This document shows positions 32,792 to 40,299 of a DNA stretch of 64,000 nucleotides, one piece after another. The position numbers and the translations under genes are program-made. The stretch spans positions 95,667-159,666 of the forward strand of contig JAEYLC010000023.1 in the NCBI GenBank assembly GCA_023461435.1, in the 5' to 3' direction. The notes below the pieces were generated by a model. The model worked only from the letters and a program-made list of their open reading frames with translations, ran no database searches and was not told where the DNA came from. Origin of the DNA: Bacillota bacterium (lineage in GTDB: Bacteria; Bacillota; Clostridia; Christensenellales; SZUA-584). The stretch's first letter is position 1; each line of letters starts with the position of its first letter.

Positions 32792-33463
32792 ATGTTCAAA
32801 CACGAAAAACAGCTTTTATTTCCCGTTAAGGTTGACGCACCAAATCCGGATTACGCGGCCATGATGCAGGAGCAGCTTGGCGGCGCTCACGGCGAGCTCA
32901 AGGCGGCGCTCCAATATATATCTCAGAGCTTTCGGATTAATGACCAGCAAATCAAGGATCTGTTTCTCGACGTGGCATCCGAGGAACTCGGCCATATGGA
33001 GATGGTCGCTACCGCAGTCAATTTGCTCAATGGCCATACGATAGACGCAGCCAATGCGGACATCGGCAATATACAGGCCCATGTGCAGACAGGTTTGGTT
33101 CCGGGGCTGACCAACGCATCGGGATTTCCATGGACGGGCGCCTATATAGAATCCACGGGTGATCTCGCGGCGGATATACTGTCTGATATCGCCGCAGAGG
33201 AACGGGCCAAAGTGGTTTATCAGTATTTATACCGGCAGATCAACGACAAAGGTGTCCGCGAAACAATCGATTTTCTGCTCAACCGCGAGGAAGCGCATAA
33301 TACGATGTTCCGTGAAGCATTTAACCGGATTAAAGACACCGGATCGCTGAAAGACTGGGGCGTCACGGGCGATTCGAAGCTTTATTTCGACCTGTCATCA
33401 CCCGGCGGACAGTATTTCGCGCCCAGCAATCCTCAGCCGCCGCAATTCACCAACCCCAATTAA
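32792..33463 (+). CDS. Manganese catalase-family spore coat protein (CotJC-like)
   Basis: A 223-residue ferritin-like protein of the manganese catalase family. Four di-metal ligand regions are visible: HGELKAALQYIS, SEELGHMEM, IAAEERAKVVYQYL and NREEAHNTMF. Such proteins (CotJC group) are deposited in spore coats. GGAGGT lies 8 nt before the ATG. The C-terminal 25 residues are Pro/Gln/Asn-rich. A second paralogue lies in the cotJABC operon at 38003-38710. Catalase activity is expected from the family, not proven for spore paralogues generally. Confidence 0.88.
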   Translation: MFKHEKQLLFPVKVDAPNPDYAAMMQEQLGGAHGELKAALQYISQSFRINDQQIKDLFLDVASEELGHMEMVATAVNLLNGHTIDAANADIGNIQAHVQTGLVPGLTNASGFPWTGAYIESTGDLAADILSDIAAEERAKVVYQYLYRQINDKGVRETIDFLLNREEAHNTMFREAFNRIKDTGSLKDWGVTGDSKLYFDLSSPGGQYFAPSNPQPPQFTNPN

Positions 33464-33469
33464 AACAGC

Positions 33470-33492
33470 GGGATGTTGCTTTGCAACATCCC
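33470..33492 (+). terminator. Hairpin terminator after the coat catalase-like gene
   Basis: GGGATGTTGC-TTT-GCAACATCCC, a perfect 10-bp stem, 7 bp after the stop codon. The tail is AATAACAAAGTTTT, so the U run is weak. It also separates the convergent Asn/Gln-rich ORF. Confidence 0.6.
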
Positions 33493-33521
33493 AATAACAA
33501 AGTTTTATCAAAATTGCTGTT

Positions 33522-33671
33522 TTAGCGGTTGTTCTGGTTCTGATTATTTTTCTGATCGTTCTGCCGGTTGTTCTTTTGGTTGTTCTGCCGGTTGTTCTGA
33601 TTGTTTTTCTGATCATTCTGCCGGTTATTCTGGTTATTCCTGCAGTTTTGGTTGTTCTGAATATTGTCCAT
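33522..33671 (-). CDS. Small Asn/Gln-rich repetitive protein (49 aa)
   Basis: A short minus-strand ORF with ATG at 33671, AAAGGAG 8 nt upstream and stop at 33522. The 49-residue product is built almost entirely of Asn, Gln, Arg, Lys and Asp in repeated units such as NNRQN, NDQKNNQN and QKNNRQND, with a single Cys at residue 10 and no hydrophobic core. Composition recalls gamma-type small acid-soluble spore proteins and Asn-rich coat proteins, but I recognise no family. Its neighbours are spore-coat genes. The same DNA read on the plus strand gives a Val/Leu-rich frame that is an artefact. Confidence 0.6.
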   Translation of the reverse strand: MDNIQNNQNCRNNQNNRQNDQKNNQNNRQNNQKNNRQNDQKNNQNQNNR

Positions 33672-33770
33672 AACCCTTTCTCCTTTGCTTTTTTCTTAAG
33701 ATTATTATTTTCCTTACAGGGGCACGCTATTCAAAGAAAGTTTAGTATTAATGTCAATGGAGAAAATTTA

Positions 33771-34937
33771 ATGCTAATTAAAAACGGGAAAATTTTCACA
33801 ATGAATGGAGATAACCATGATAACGGATGTGTGCTGATTAACGGTCATATGATTGCCCAAGTGGGTGAAACCGTGGACGAGTCAAAAAACGAGGACGGCA
33901 TTGAGATTGACGCGCAAGGCTGCTGGGTTCTTCCGGGGTTGATCGAGGCGCACTGTCATATCGGTGTCTCCGAAGAAAAGGTCGGAATAGACGGTGATGA
34001 CAGCAACGAGGTGACGATGCCGGTAACGCCTCACTTAAAAGCGATCGATGCGATCAATCCGATGGATGCCGCATTTCATAACGCGATCAAAGCGGGTATC
34101 ACGTCTGTCATGGTCGGCCCCGGAAGCTCCAACGTTGTCGGCGGACAGTTTGCATTCATAAAAACGGACGGACGCAGGCTCGACGATATGATCGTGCTCG
34201 AACCGGCCGCGATGAAAATCGCTTTCGGAGAAAACCCGAAAAAGAATTACGGCGGCAGCAATCTGATGCCTTCCACACGCATGTCTATCGGCGCCATGCT
34301 CCGTGAGGAGCTTTTTTATGCAAAGGCCTATTATGAGCAAAAACAGGCTGCAGAAGAAAAAAACGAAGCGTTTGAAGAAAATCCGCGCCGTGAATGCTGG
34401 CTCCCCGTTTTTCGCAGGGAAATACCGCTTAAGGCTCATGTTCATCGGGCATATGACATATTGACCGCAATCCGCATCGCGAAGCTGTTTGATCTGAACC
34501 TCACGCTTGACCATTGCACCGAAGGCCATCTGATCGATTCGGCCATCAAGGAATCGGGATTCCCCGCCATTATCGGCCCCAGTCTTGCCTCAAGAAACAA
34601 GATCGAAGTTCAATATTCGGATTTCAAAACGGCCGGTGTTCTGCATCGTGCCGGTGTGAAGGTCGCGATCACGACGGATCATCCCGTCTCACTGATTCAA
34701 TATTTGCCGCTTTGCGCGGGACTGGCCGCCAAAGAAGGGCTGGGCATTGACGAGGGGCTTAAAGCCATCACCATTAACGCCGCGCAGATATGCAATGTCG
34801 CACATCGTGTCGGCAGTCTGGCGCCGGGCAAGGATGCCGATATCGCCATATTTGACGGGAACCCGATGAACACCTTTACCAACAGTCTTTATACGATCAT
34901 CAACGGCCAAGTGGTTTATAAATCCGACAAAGCCTAA
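33771..34937 (+). CDS. Imidazolonepropionase-like amidohydrolase
   Basis: A 388-residue metal-dependent amidohydrolase (COG1228-like). Motifs: LPGLIEAHCHIG with the HxH pair, AHVHRAYDI, LDHCTEGH, and the ligand Asp in ITTDHPVS. The start at 33771 has GGAG about 8 nt upstream; the open frame reaches back to 33576 but that region is antisense to the Asn/Gln-rich ORF and codes only a hydrophobic low-complexity stretch. The substrate is unknown; it may be a cyclic imide or a peptide-like amide. It stands alone, not in the purine operon. Confidence 0.85.
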   Translation: MLIKNGKIFTMNGDNHDNGCVLINGHMIAQVGETVDESKNEDGIEIDAQGCWVLPGLIEAHCHIGVSEEKVGIDGDDSNEVTMPVTPHLKAIDAINPMDAAFHNAIKAGITSVMVGPGSSNVVGGQFAFIKTDGRRLDDMIVLEPAAMKIAFGENPKKNYGGSNLMPSTRMSIGAMLREELFYAKAYYEQKQAAEEKNEAFEENPRRECWLPVFRREIPLKAHVHRAYDILTAIRIAKLFDLNLTLDHCTEGHLIDSAIKESGFPAIIGPSLASRNKIEVQYSDFKTAGVLHRAGVKVAITTDHPVSLIQYLPLCAGLAAKEGLGIDEGLKAITINAAQICNVAHRVGSLAPGKDADIAIFDGNPMNTFTNSLYTIINGQVVYKSDKA

Positions 34938-34940
34938 AAA

Positions 34941-34967
34941 AGCCTACAACTAATTTTGTTATAGGCT
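34941..34967. terminator. Bidirectional Rho-independent terminator
   Basis: AGCCTACAAC-TAATTTT-GTTATAGGCT with one mismatch, between the convergent amidohydrolase and the GerQ-like gene. On the minus strand it is followed by TTTTTT, the stronger direction; on the plus strand by TTTCG. Confidence 0.8.
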
Positions 34968-34974
34968 TTCGCTG

Positions 34975-35394
34975 TTACTGGCTGATTGTCACGAATTTAA
35001 TGGAAAACAAATCGCACATGAGAAGATCATCCGTGCCGGTTGGCTGCAGGACAATATAGTTTTCACCGACTTCCACGAGAGTTCCTATTCTGTCGATCAA
35101 AGCGCCGTCCGACCCGATCAGAAATTCGACGCGTACGTTTTGGCCGATATGTTCTTTCAGATATCCTTGAGAAAACTGAGGATTCTTCCTTGGCTGCGGC
35201 ACGGGCGCGGGAACAAGAGGAACCAGCATCGAATCGGACGGCATCACGCTTTCCCCCGTTATTTGATCGATAGGAGGTATATCAAGAGTGCCATCCGCCC
35301 TTCTGCCGGGCATTCGCGTCAAATTTGTATTGTACTGACCGGGTTCGCCTCCGTACATGCGAGACCGGTTATTGGTCACCGTTGTGTTGAGCAT
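34975..35394 (-). CDS. Putative spore-coat-type protein, GerQ-like C-terminal domain
   Basis: A 139-residue protein. Residues 1-75 are a Pro/Asn/Thr-rich low-complexity tail; residues 78-139 form a compact domain starting GYLKEHIGQNVRVEFLIG and ending LMCDLFSIKFVTI. The pattern of a short beta-rich domain after a disordered tail recalls GerQ/YuzF-type coat proteins, but I do not claim homology firmly. AAGGTGGTGA lies directly before the ATG. Nearby spore-coat genes support a coat role. Confidence 0.6.
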   Translation of the reverse strand: MLNTTVTNNRSRMYGGEPGQYNTNLTRMPGRRADGTLDIPPIDQITGESVMPSDSMLVPLVPAPVPQPRKNPQFSQGYLKEHIGQNVRVEFLIGSDGALIDRIGTLVEVGENYIVLQPTGTDDLLMCDLFSIKFVTISQ

Positions 35395-35738
35395 TGTGTC
35401 ACCACCTTCCGTCTATATGGTTATTGAAAAATTTCTTATCACTTATTTATTTCTGTATTATCATACGAAAAAAGCACCTTATTGTTGAGTGTTTTGCAAC
35501 AAAAAAGGATGCAGCCGTATCTTTGGCGATTTCTCAGATTCGTAAGCAACCCTTTGCAATTTCAGATCACAGATTATTTTTTATTAATTTTTGAGTTAAG
35601 TTCATAAGCTTCAAGCTTTTCCATAGTTGGAAGCATTGCAACTTTACATAGATAGGATATGTTTATTTCTTCCAGATATAACATGCGGATATTTAGTATT
35701 CTTTGTTCCTTTTTCAACAAAAACTGTTATCTTAAAAT
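35395..35738. other. AT-rich intergenic region with left copy of the 22-bp repeat
   Basis: About 340 bp with no convincing gene. The part left of 35499 resembles ordinary intergenic sequence; from 35521 on, base composition becomes clearly AT-rich and stays so until about 37.98 kb. It contains the left copy of the direct repeat at 35499-35520. Confidence 0.55.
35499..35520. repeat. Direct repeat, left copy (island boundary)
   Basis: 22 bp identical to 37958-37979 (core aaggatgcagccgtat preceded by an A run). In the right copy the same bases form the loop, 3' arm and U tract of the cotJC terminator; here the rest of the hairpin is missing. Confidence 0.75.
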
Positions 35739-36680
35739 TCATTCATAAAACCCACCAACTAAAACTTCTCCATCTTTTTTTAAGGCAACCAAGATATTTT
35801 CATAGCTGTTAATATCTTCTATATCTTCGCAATTGTCCAATGCTTTTAAATCACTATAATCTCCAACTTCTTTTTGCATAGCCATTTGCTTATCATAATC
35901 GGAGCCACATTTCACTTTCAAAACTCCATTGGGCATTAACCCAGCAGTAAATAAATCCCCCGCGCAAATTTTAACGGCTCCTTTTATATCTTCATATGTA
36001 TCTAGTTCATATTTATTAATTGAATCACTTCTTACTTCAATAACACTTCCATCATTTCTCAAAGCAACCACCCTTGCTCTCCCTACACCAGTCGCCACGC
36101 TTACCAACTTTACATTATCTAAATCTTTAACTTTTTCCTCTAACTCAGGGAAAATGTTGGAAGCAACTAGTACCTGCCCGTCCTTTTTAACTCCTGCAAT
36201 TCCAAAAGTAGAGGTATCAATATAAACAATGTCACGCCATTCACTCACTTTTTCATTCGAAATATCATTCAAATTACAATTATTTACGGACTTATACAGA
36301 ACAGTACCGTCATCTTTTAATCCATATGCATAGAACTCCGTGAATTCCAACATAACAATATTTGCCCATTCTTCGAGATTTATATCATACGTTGGAATAC
36401 TTTCAGATAATACTGTACCATCTTTTCTAACTCCTCCGATATGTACTCGACTAGCCGAAACACTTATCACGTCGCTCCAAGAGTCTAAATCAAAATTCAA
36501 TGACAAGTCGTTTTCATTAAAAACTATATAATTATTCTTGTCGATACTTATTACGCATCCTGCATGCATTGCCGCTACTCTTGTATTTTTTGAAAAGTTC
36601 AATTTATCAATTGAACATCCAGAAATGCAAAGTATGGCACTAACAATTAGTAACGTAACTGCGATTTTTTTTACTTTCAT
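35739..36680 (-). CDS. Lipoprotein with RCC1-like repeats
   Basis: A 313-residue exported protein with a lipobox signal peptide (LCISGC, Cys22). The body contains degenerate repeats around a W-x-DIV-x-I ... GGV/AGVKKDGTV pattern, typical of RCC1-type beta-propeller blades common in clostridial surface proteins; about five blades are visible. Base composition is much more AT-rich than the rest of the window. It lies 17 bp after the frameshifted LXG gene on the same strand, so it could be part of the toxin cassette, possibly a protective lipoprotein, but that is only inference. Confidence 0.7.
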   Translation of the reverse strand: MKVKKIAVTLLIVSAILCISGCSIDKLNFSKNTRVAAMHAGCVISIDKNNYIVFNENDLSLNFDLDSWSDVISVSASRVHIGGVRKDGTVLSESIPTYDINLEEWANIVMLEFTEFYAYGLKDDGTVLYKSVNNCNLNDISNEKVSEWRDIVYIDTSTFGIAGVKKDGQVLVASNIFPELEEKVKDLDNVKLVSVATGVGRARVVALRNDGSVIEVRSDSINKYELDTYEDIKGAVKICAGDLFTAGLMPNGVLKVKCGSDYDKQMAMQKEVGDYSDLKALDNCEDIEDINSYENILVALKKDGEVLVGGFYE

Positions 36681-36697
36681 CTTTATATCTTCCTACA

Positions 36698-37276
36698 TCA
36701 ATACCAATCTACATTATTAAGAGGGTTACTTATACCATTAATGTCTGGGCCAACTAATACAGTGCCGTTAAATGTAATTTTATCACCGTTATGTCCAGAT
36801 CCTTTTGGTATTCCTGCAAAATCGTAATCAGCCTTATATGTTATATCCGCCGAATAGTAAGTTCCGCCTAATGCGCTATGGTAGTTTGTGTTAATTCCAT
36901 CGTCTATATTAATAATATAGGTTGAAGCAAAACCAATAATTATGCCCACTTGTGGAGATGCAGCAGATGAAATCATTCCAGCAAGAGTTGATAAACCTAT
37001 TTCAATAGAATCCGCTTTTGCTTTACACGCATTCTCATAGTTGGTATATGCCTCCTGATTAGTCATATTTAACTCTTTAATAGAGTTGATCGTGATTTTT
37101 GAATCATTAATAATACTATCTCCATATTGTGCTCGGGTGCGCTGATATGAATAATTATCGCTGACCTGCCGCAATGCGTCACTGAGCCTGTTTGATTCAG
37201 TGTCAAAGCTGCTGCGTAGTTCCGTATATTTCGACAGTGCTTCATTTAACGTATCTTCGGATATCTCGGCTGACAT
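36698..37276 (-). CDS. LXG-domain protein, 3' part (separated by frameshift)
   Basis: A 192-residue frame that continues the LXG domain begun by the next upstream frame. MSAEISEDTLNEALSKYTEL matches the second half of an LXG domain and is preceded in the same frame by RLNQIDSN, which joins the end of the upstream piece if one base is restored near 37290. Residues ~90-130 are hydrophobic/Gly-Ala-rich; the last ~70 (NYHSALGGTYYSADITY onward) form a short C-terminal region without a toxin domain I recognise. Probably a decayed or truncated polymorphic toxin. No good ribosome site precedes its ATG. Confidence 0.65.
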   Translation of the reverse strand: MSAEISEDTLNEALSKYTELRSSFDTESNRLSDALRQVSDNYSYQRTRAQYGDSIINDSKITINSIKELNMTNQEAYTNYENACKAKADSIEIGLSTLAGMISSAASPQVGIIIGFASTYIINIDDGINTNYHSALGGTYYSADITYKADYDFAGIPKGSGHNGDKITFNGTVLVGPDINGISNPLNNVDWY

Positions 37277-37293
37277 ATTCGAATCAATCTGAT

Positions 37294-37548
37294 TTAACCG
37301 TTGCTGTACATCTGTAGATTTGACCGGAATTTCGACATGGTCTCCATAATCGCATATATAAGTGGCAAATGCACTTCTTTCAGGTATGCTTTAATAGCAT
37401 TGGCACCTTTCCCATTAAACGACGACATCCCGTTAACATCATTTATGCTGGAACGGATGTTAATAAGCTGCTGCTGCCAATTGGAAAACTGCGAGTTCGT
37501 CGTATTCTGTAGTGCTCTTATATCATCATATTTAATACGATAACCCAT
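37294..37548 (-). CDS. LXG-domain protein, 5' part (frameshifted)
   Basis: An 84-residue frame with GGGGGG about 8 nt before its ATG. It is the N-terminal helical half of an LXG domain, the targeting module of polymorphic toxins exported by the Esx/type VII system: FNGKGANAIKAYLKEVHLPL is a family hallmark. Translation stops at TAA just after YSNG, whereas the +1-shifted frame reads on through RLNQIDSN into the downstream piece. One missing base explains the break, so this is a pseudogene unless the assembly is wrong. Confidence 0.7.
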   Translation of the reverse strand: MGYRIKYDDIRALQNTTNSQFSNWQQQLINIRSSINDVNGMSSFNGKGANAIKAYLKEVHLPLIYAIMETMSKFRSNLQMYSNG

Positions 37549-37671
37549 TTTGTTTTCCCCCCACTCAATTTAATCAGATATAGCCTCGTCAACATACAAA
37601 CAGCATGCTTCATTGCTTTACCCACTGACTCAACTTGCCTTTACCATGCTCATAGATGGTTATTACGCTGT

Positions 37672-37728
37672 TTAATGTCTCTTTTTAGCTATTAATGCGG
37701 CCTTTATGGCGTCATCACTTATCGGCAC
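37672..37728 (-). CDS. Possible 18-aa mini-ORF upstream of the LXG gene
   Basis: GTG start at 37728 preceded by TAGGAGG at 8 nt; the product MPISDDAIKAALIAKKRH is short, charged and ends at TAA. The ribosome site is as good as any in the window, but length makes the call weak. It may be a leader peptide or a truncated first gene of the LXG operon. Confidence 0.3.
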   Translation of the reverse strand: MPISDDAIKAALIAKKRH

Positions 37729-37957
37729 TATTTGAGCCTCCTAAAAAAATAATACATGTTATATATTACTCTATTGGAACATTAGTGTAAATATCATTTT
37801 ATTATAGTTTTTATAGCCAATTCTACCTTTTTACTTGCCGAGAATTAATGCGATATTTCCATTGAATTATATCAAACCTGAAACGTTTTCCGCTTGTGAA
37901 TAGATTAGTCTAATGCTAAAGTGAGGCACTTTAAATATACTTCGACTATGAAGTCAT

Positions 37958-37979
37958 ACAAAAAAGGATGCAGCCGTAT
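37958..37979. repeat. Direct repeat, right copy (island boundary)
   Basis: Identical over 22 bp to 35499-35520. This copy is part of an intact terminator hairpin for cotJC. The two copies bracket the AT-rich segment with the LXG and lipoprotein genes, like a target-site or att duplication. Confidence 0.75.
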
Positions 37980-37987
37980 GCATCCTT
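37958..37987 (-). terminator. Rho-independent terminator of cotJABC
   Basis: In minus-strand sense AAGGATGCA-TACGGC-TGCATCCTT followed by TTTTGT: a perfect 9-bp stem with U run, 16 bp after the cotJC stop codon. Confidence 0.88.
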
Positions 37988-38002
37988 AAAAAACTTAATC
38001 TC

Positions 38003-38710
38003 TTATTTCATTTTACCCATGTTACTCATATTGCCCGCGTTACCCATGTTGCCCATGTTATTCATGTTACTCATGCCGTCCATGTTACCCATGTGACCCG
38101 TATTGCCCGCGTTACCCATGTTACCCATGTTACCCATGCTGAATCTCTTTTTGTTTTCAAGATAATCCTGTACGTGCCTCAGAGATTCTCCGAATCGCTG
38201 GAAATGAACGATCTCCCTTTCACGCAGAAACTTGAGAGGCTCAATAACATCCGGATCATCAGCCATATTCATGATATATTCATATGTTGAGCGGGCTTTT
38301 TGTTCCGCCGCCATATTTTCTGTCAGGTCGGTGATGGGGTCTCCTTTAGATTGCAGATATGCCGCTGTGAACGGAGAACCCGATGCGCTGGCAGGATAAA
38401 CCGCTTTGTCGTGGTCCACATAATAAGCGGCCACACCGCTGTCCTTAATTTCCTTCATGCTTGCGTTTTGCGTCAACTGACGAACCATCGTTCCAATCAT
38501 CTCAAGATGAGCAAGCTCTTCGGTGCCGATATCGTTGAGCGTCGCTTTCGCTTCCGGCGTTATCATGGAAAAGCGCTGGCTTAAATACCGCAAGGCAGCG
38601 CCCAGTTCACCATCCGGCCCGCCATACTGTGTCAGAATCAGATTTGCCATTCTGGGATCCGGCTTTTTTATCTTTATCGGATATTCGAGCTTCTTGTCAT
38701 ACACCCACAT
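38003..38710 (-). CDS. cotJC: Spore coat protein CotJC (manganese catalase family)
   Basis: A 235-residue ferritin-like protein; metal-ligand regions DGELGAALRYLSQ, GTEELAHLEM, MAAEQKARSTYEYI and REREIVHFQRF are visible. The last ~45 residues are a Met/Gly/Asn repeat tail (MGNMGNAGN type) encoded by a tandem DNA repeat at about 38010-38150. It starts inside the stop codon of cotJB (TAATG overlap), giving a cotJA-cotJB-cotJC operon. By family knowledge it is assembled into the spore coat; catalase activity is plausible. It ends at a strong terminator. Confidence 0.92.
   Translation of the reverse strand: MWVYDKKLEYPIKIKKPDPRMANLILTQYGGPDGELGAALRYLSQRFSMITPEAKATLNDIGTEELAHLEMIGTMVRQLTQNASMKEIKDSGVAAYYVDHDKAVYPASASGSPFTAAYLQSKGDPITDLTENMAAEQKARSTYEYIMNMADDPDVIEPLKFLREREIVHFQRFGESLRHVQDYLENKKRFSMGNMGNMGNAGNTGHMGNMDGMSNMNNMGNMGNAGNMSNMGKMK
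38010..38145. repeat. Short tandem repeats encoding the CotJC Met/Gly/Asn tail
   Basis: About 15 imperfect 9-bp units related to catgttacc / catgttgcc, in frame with cotJC, coding (G/S)NM triplets. A low-complexity coding tail likely to vary in length between strains. Confidence 0.75.
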
Positions 38711-38985
38711 TACTTATCATCACCCGCCAAATCAAAATTGAATTTATATTGCCACGGCCACGGATTTTCGATCCACTGCCACGGAGTTTTGCTCTGAGTG
38801 CTTCCGGCCATCAGCATGCCATACTGCTCCTGAAAATCCTGCCTCAGCGCATTGGCTTCTTTGACCACAGCATTATATTTCATAATCGCTTCCCTGTCGT
38901 CCGGATGCGTATTCAGATAAAGGCCGAGATCGATAATATAAAAATCAAGCGCGGTGAGCTTTTTAAGCATTTCATCCCTACTCAT
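38710..38985 (-). CDS. cotJB: Spore coat protein CotJB
   Basis: A 91-residue protein of the CotJB family: MSRDEMLKKLTALDFYIIDLGLYLNTHP at the start and the aromatic PWQWIENPWPWQ near the end are characteristic. I start at 38985, where the ATG overlaps the end of cotJA (ATGAGTAG); the longer frame is less likely. It acts with CotJA and CotJC in the spore coat. Confidence 0.9.
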   Translation of the reverse strand: MSRDEMLKKLTALDFYIIDLGLYLNTHPDDREAIMKYNAVVKEANALRQDFQEQYGMLMAGSTQSKTPWQWIENPWPWQYKFNFDLAGDDK

Positions 38986-39205
38986 ACATATCATCCCCCA
39001 TCCCTTTTCTCTGCCATCCATATACGCCGACCAACGGCGGGAATATGGTCCCTTGCCTTAAGCCTTCAAGAGGCATATATGTCGCACACATTTTTTGAAA
39101 AGGCACATAGGCGTGTGCCAGCTTAACATCCTTAATCACCGTTTCCTGCGGTACACAACTGCCTGTGCCCGGCATATTCATGTCCATTTGGAAATCTGTA
39201 ATCAT
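38978..39205 (-). CDS. cotJA: Spore coat-associated protein CotJA
   Basis: A 75-residue protein; LAHAYVPFQKMCATYMPLEGL is the CotJA core with a Pro-rich surface. AAGGAGAGG precedes the ATG at 39205 by about 7 nt. First gene of cotJABC. In transcript sense the upstream CATACTATAAT is compatible with a sigma-E type -10 element, but I cannot place a good -35. Confidence 0.85.
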   Translation of the reverse strand: MITDFQMDMNMPGTGSCVPQETVIKDVKLAHAYVPFQKMCATYMPLEGLRQGTIFPPLVGVYGWQRKGMGDDMYE

Positions 39206-39377
39206 ACTCTTTCCTCTCCTTCTCAATCACGCCTTAGATGGCTAATATTATAGTATGTGTATTGTCAAATTGTGTGCGGTCATACGTATAGATTAAGTGA
39301 CAGAAGAAGAGCACAGCCCCCGGGCTGCATAAGAAAAAAACCGGCTAAACAGCTGATTTATAATGCTTGATATGTGA

Positions 39378-40289
39378 TCATTCGGAATAGTTTATTGTTT
39401 TCATTTTAAGATCGTGGCCGGTATATGCATTGGCAAACGTGCGCCTGACATGTTCAATATACTCATCAGGGTCCTTAAGCGACGGGCTGTAATGCGTGAG
39501 CCAAAGCTCGCGCGATTCCGACGCTTTGGCCAGCCCGGCTGCTTCTGAAAATGTCATATGCTTCTTTTCAACAGCGCTCTGAAGCTTTTCGTCTTCACCA
39601 TATAAGCCTTCGCAAACCAGCAGATCGGACCCGCTGCAAAACGGGGCAAGCGCCTGCACCGGCCTTGTATCGGTGCAATATGTCACACGGATGCCTTTGC
39701 GGGGCGGCCCGAGCACCATCTCCGGCTCAAAATGCCGTCCTTTAACGTCGACCGTTTCGCCGCTTTGCAGCCGTTTCCAGCAAGACAAAGGGATATCCTG
39801 ATCCCGCGCGCGTTTGGCGTCGAATAGCCCCGGCCGTTTGATATCCAGACGGTAAGCAAGACACGGAACGGCGTGATCGGCCGGCAGGCTGCCGAGTGTG
39901 ACATGGCCGATTGGGAGCTCCGCGCTTTGCGACGGTGGCAGTTCGATCATATTCAGATCATACGGGAGGCTCGGTGAAATCACGGTGAGGCCGCGGACCA
40001 CGTCAAAAAGGCCCGGCGGACCGATCAAGGCCAGCGGATCGGTGCGTCCGGTGTTGCCAAGCGTCAGCAAAAATCCGGGCAACCCCGCAATGTGGTCGGC
40101 ATGGTAATGCGTGAAACAGACCGCGTCGATCGTTTTAAAGCCCCATCCGGCCTGCTTCACGGCCACCTGCGTGCCTTCACCGCAGTCGATCAGTATCATC
40201 CTTCCGTCAAAACGGTACAGAAGCGCCGAAAGCCGCCTTTGAGGCAGCGGCATCATGCCGCCGCAGCCAAGCAGGCAGACATCAACCAT
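39378..40289 (-). CDS. rnz: Ribonuclease Z
   Basis: A 303-residue metallo-beta-lactamase-fold endonuclease that trims the 3' end of tRNA precursors. The zinc motif FTHYHADHIAGLPG (HxHxDH) is intact, and later histidines lie in SLPADHAVPCLAYR, KHMTFSEAA and WLTHYSPSL. Length fits the short RNase Z form. It is followed upstream by an undecaprenyl diphosphate synthase family gene 10 bp away on the same strand. All tRNA genes seen in this window encode CCA, so its targets would be other tRNAs. Confidence 0.92.
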   Translation of the reverse strand: MVDVCLLGCGGMMPLPQRRLSALLYRFDGRMILIDCGEGTQVAVKQAGWGFKTIDAVCFTHYHADHIAGLPGFLLTLGNTGRTDPLALIGPPGLFDVVRGLTVISPSLPYDLNMIELPPSQSAELPIGHVTLGSLPADHAVPCLAYRLDIKRPGLFDAKRARDQDIPLSCWKRLQSGETVDVKGRHFEPEMVLGPPRKGIRVTYCTDTRPVQALAPFCSGSDLLVCEGLYGEDEKLQSAVEKKHMTFSEAAGLAKASESRELWLTHYSPSLKDPDEYIEHVRRTFANAYTGHDLKMKTINYSE

Positions 40290-40299
40290 TGCGTCCCCC

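Larger units (their letters stand above)
37549..38002. other. AT-rich intergenic region inside the island
   Basis: About 450 bp. It holds an 18-codon mini-ORF on the minus strand (37672-37728, GTG start) with a strong GGAGG 8 nt upstream, possibly the remnant of a small gene of the LXG operon; the right copy of the 22-bp repeat; and the cotJC terminator. Nothing else is recognisable. Confidence 0.5.

Noticed and set aside
33576..33770. Hydrophobic Val/Leu-rich N-terminus for the amidohydrolase
   Set aside because: This is the reverse reading of the Asn/Gln-rich ORF; the amidohydrolase motif pattern starts at 33771 behind a ribosome site.
38010..38150. CRISPR-like short repeats
   Set aside because: Units are 9 bp, contiguous and in frame with cotJC; they encode a low-complexity tail and have no spacers.
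39206..39300. Sigma-A promoter TTGACA...TATAAT before cotJA
   Set aside because: The two elements are only 10 nt apart, too close for sigma-A; a sigma-E site is likelier but its -35 could not be placed.
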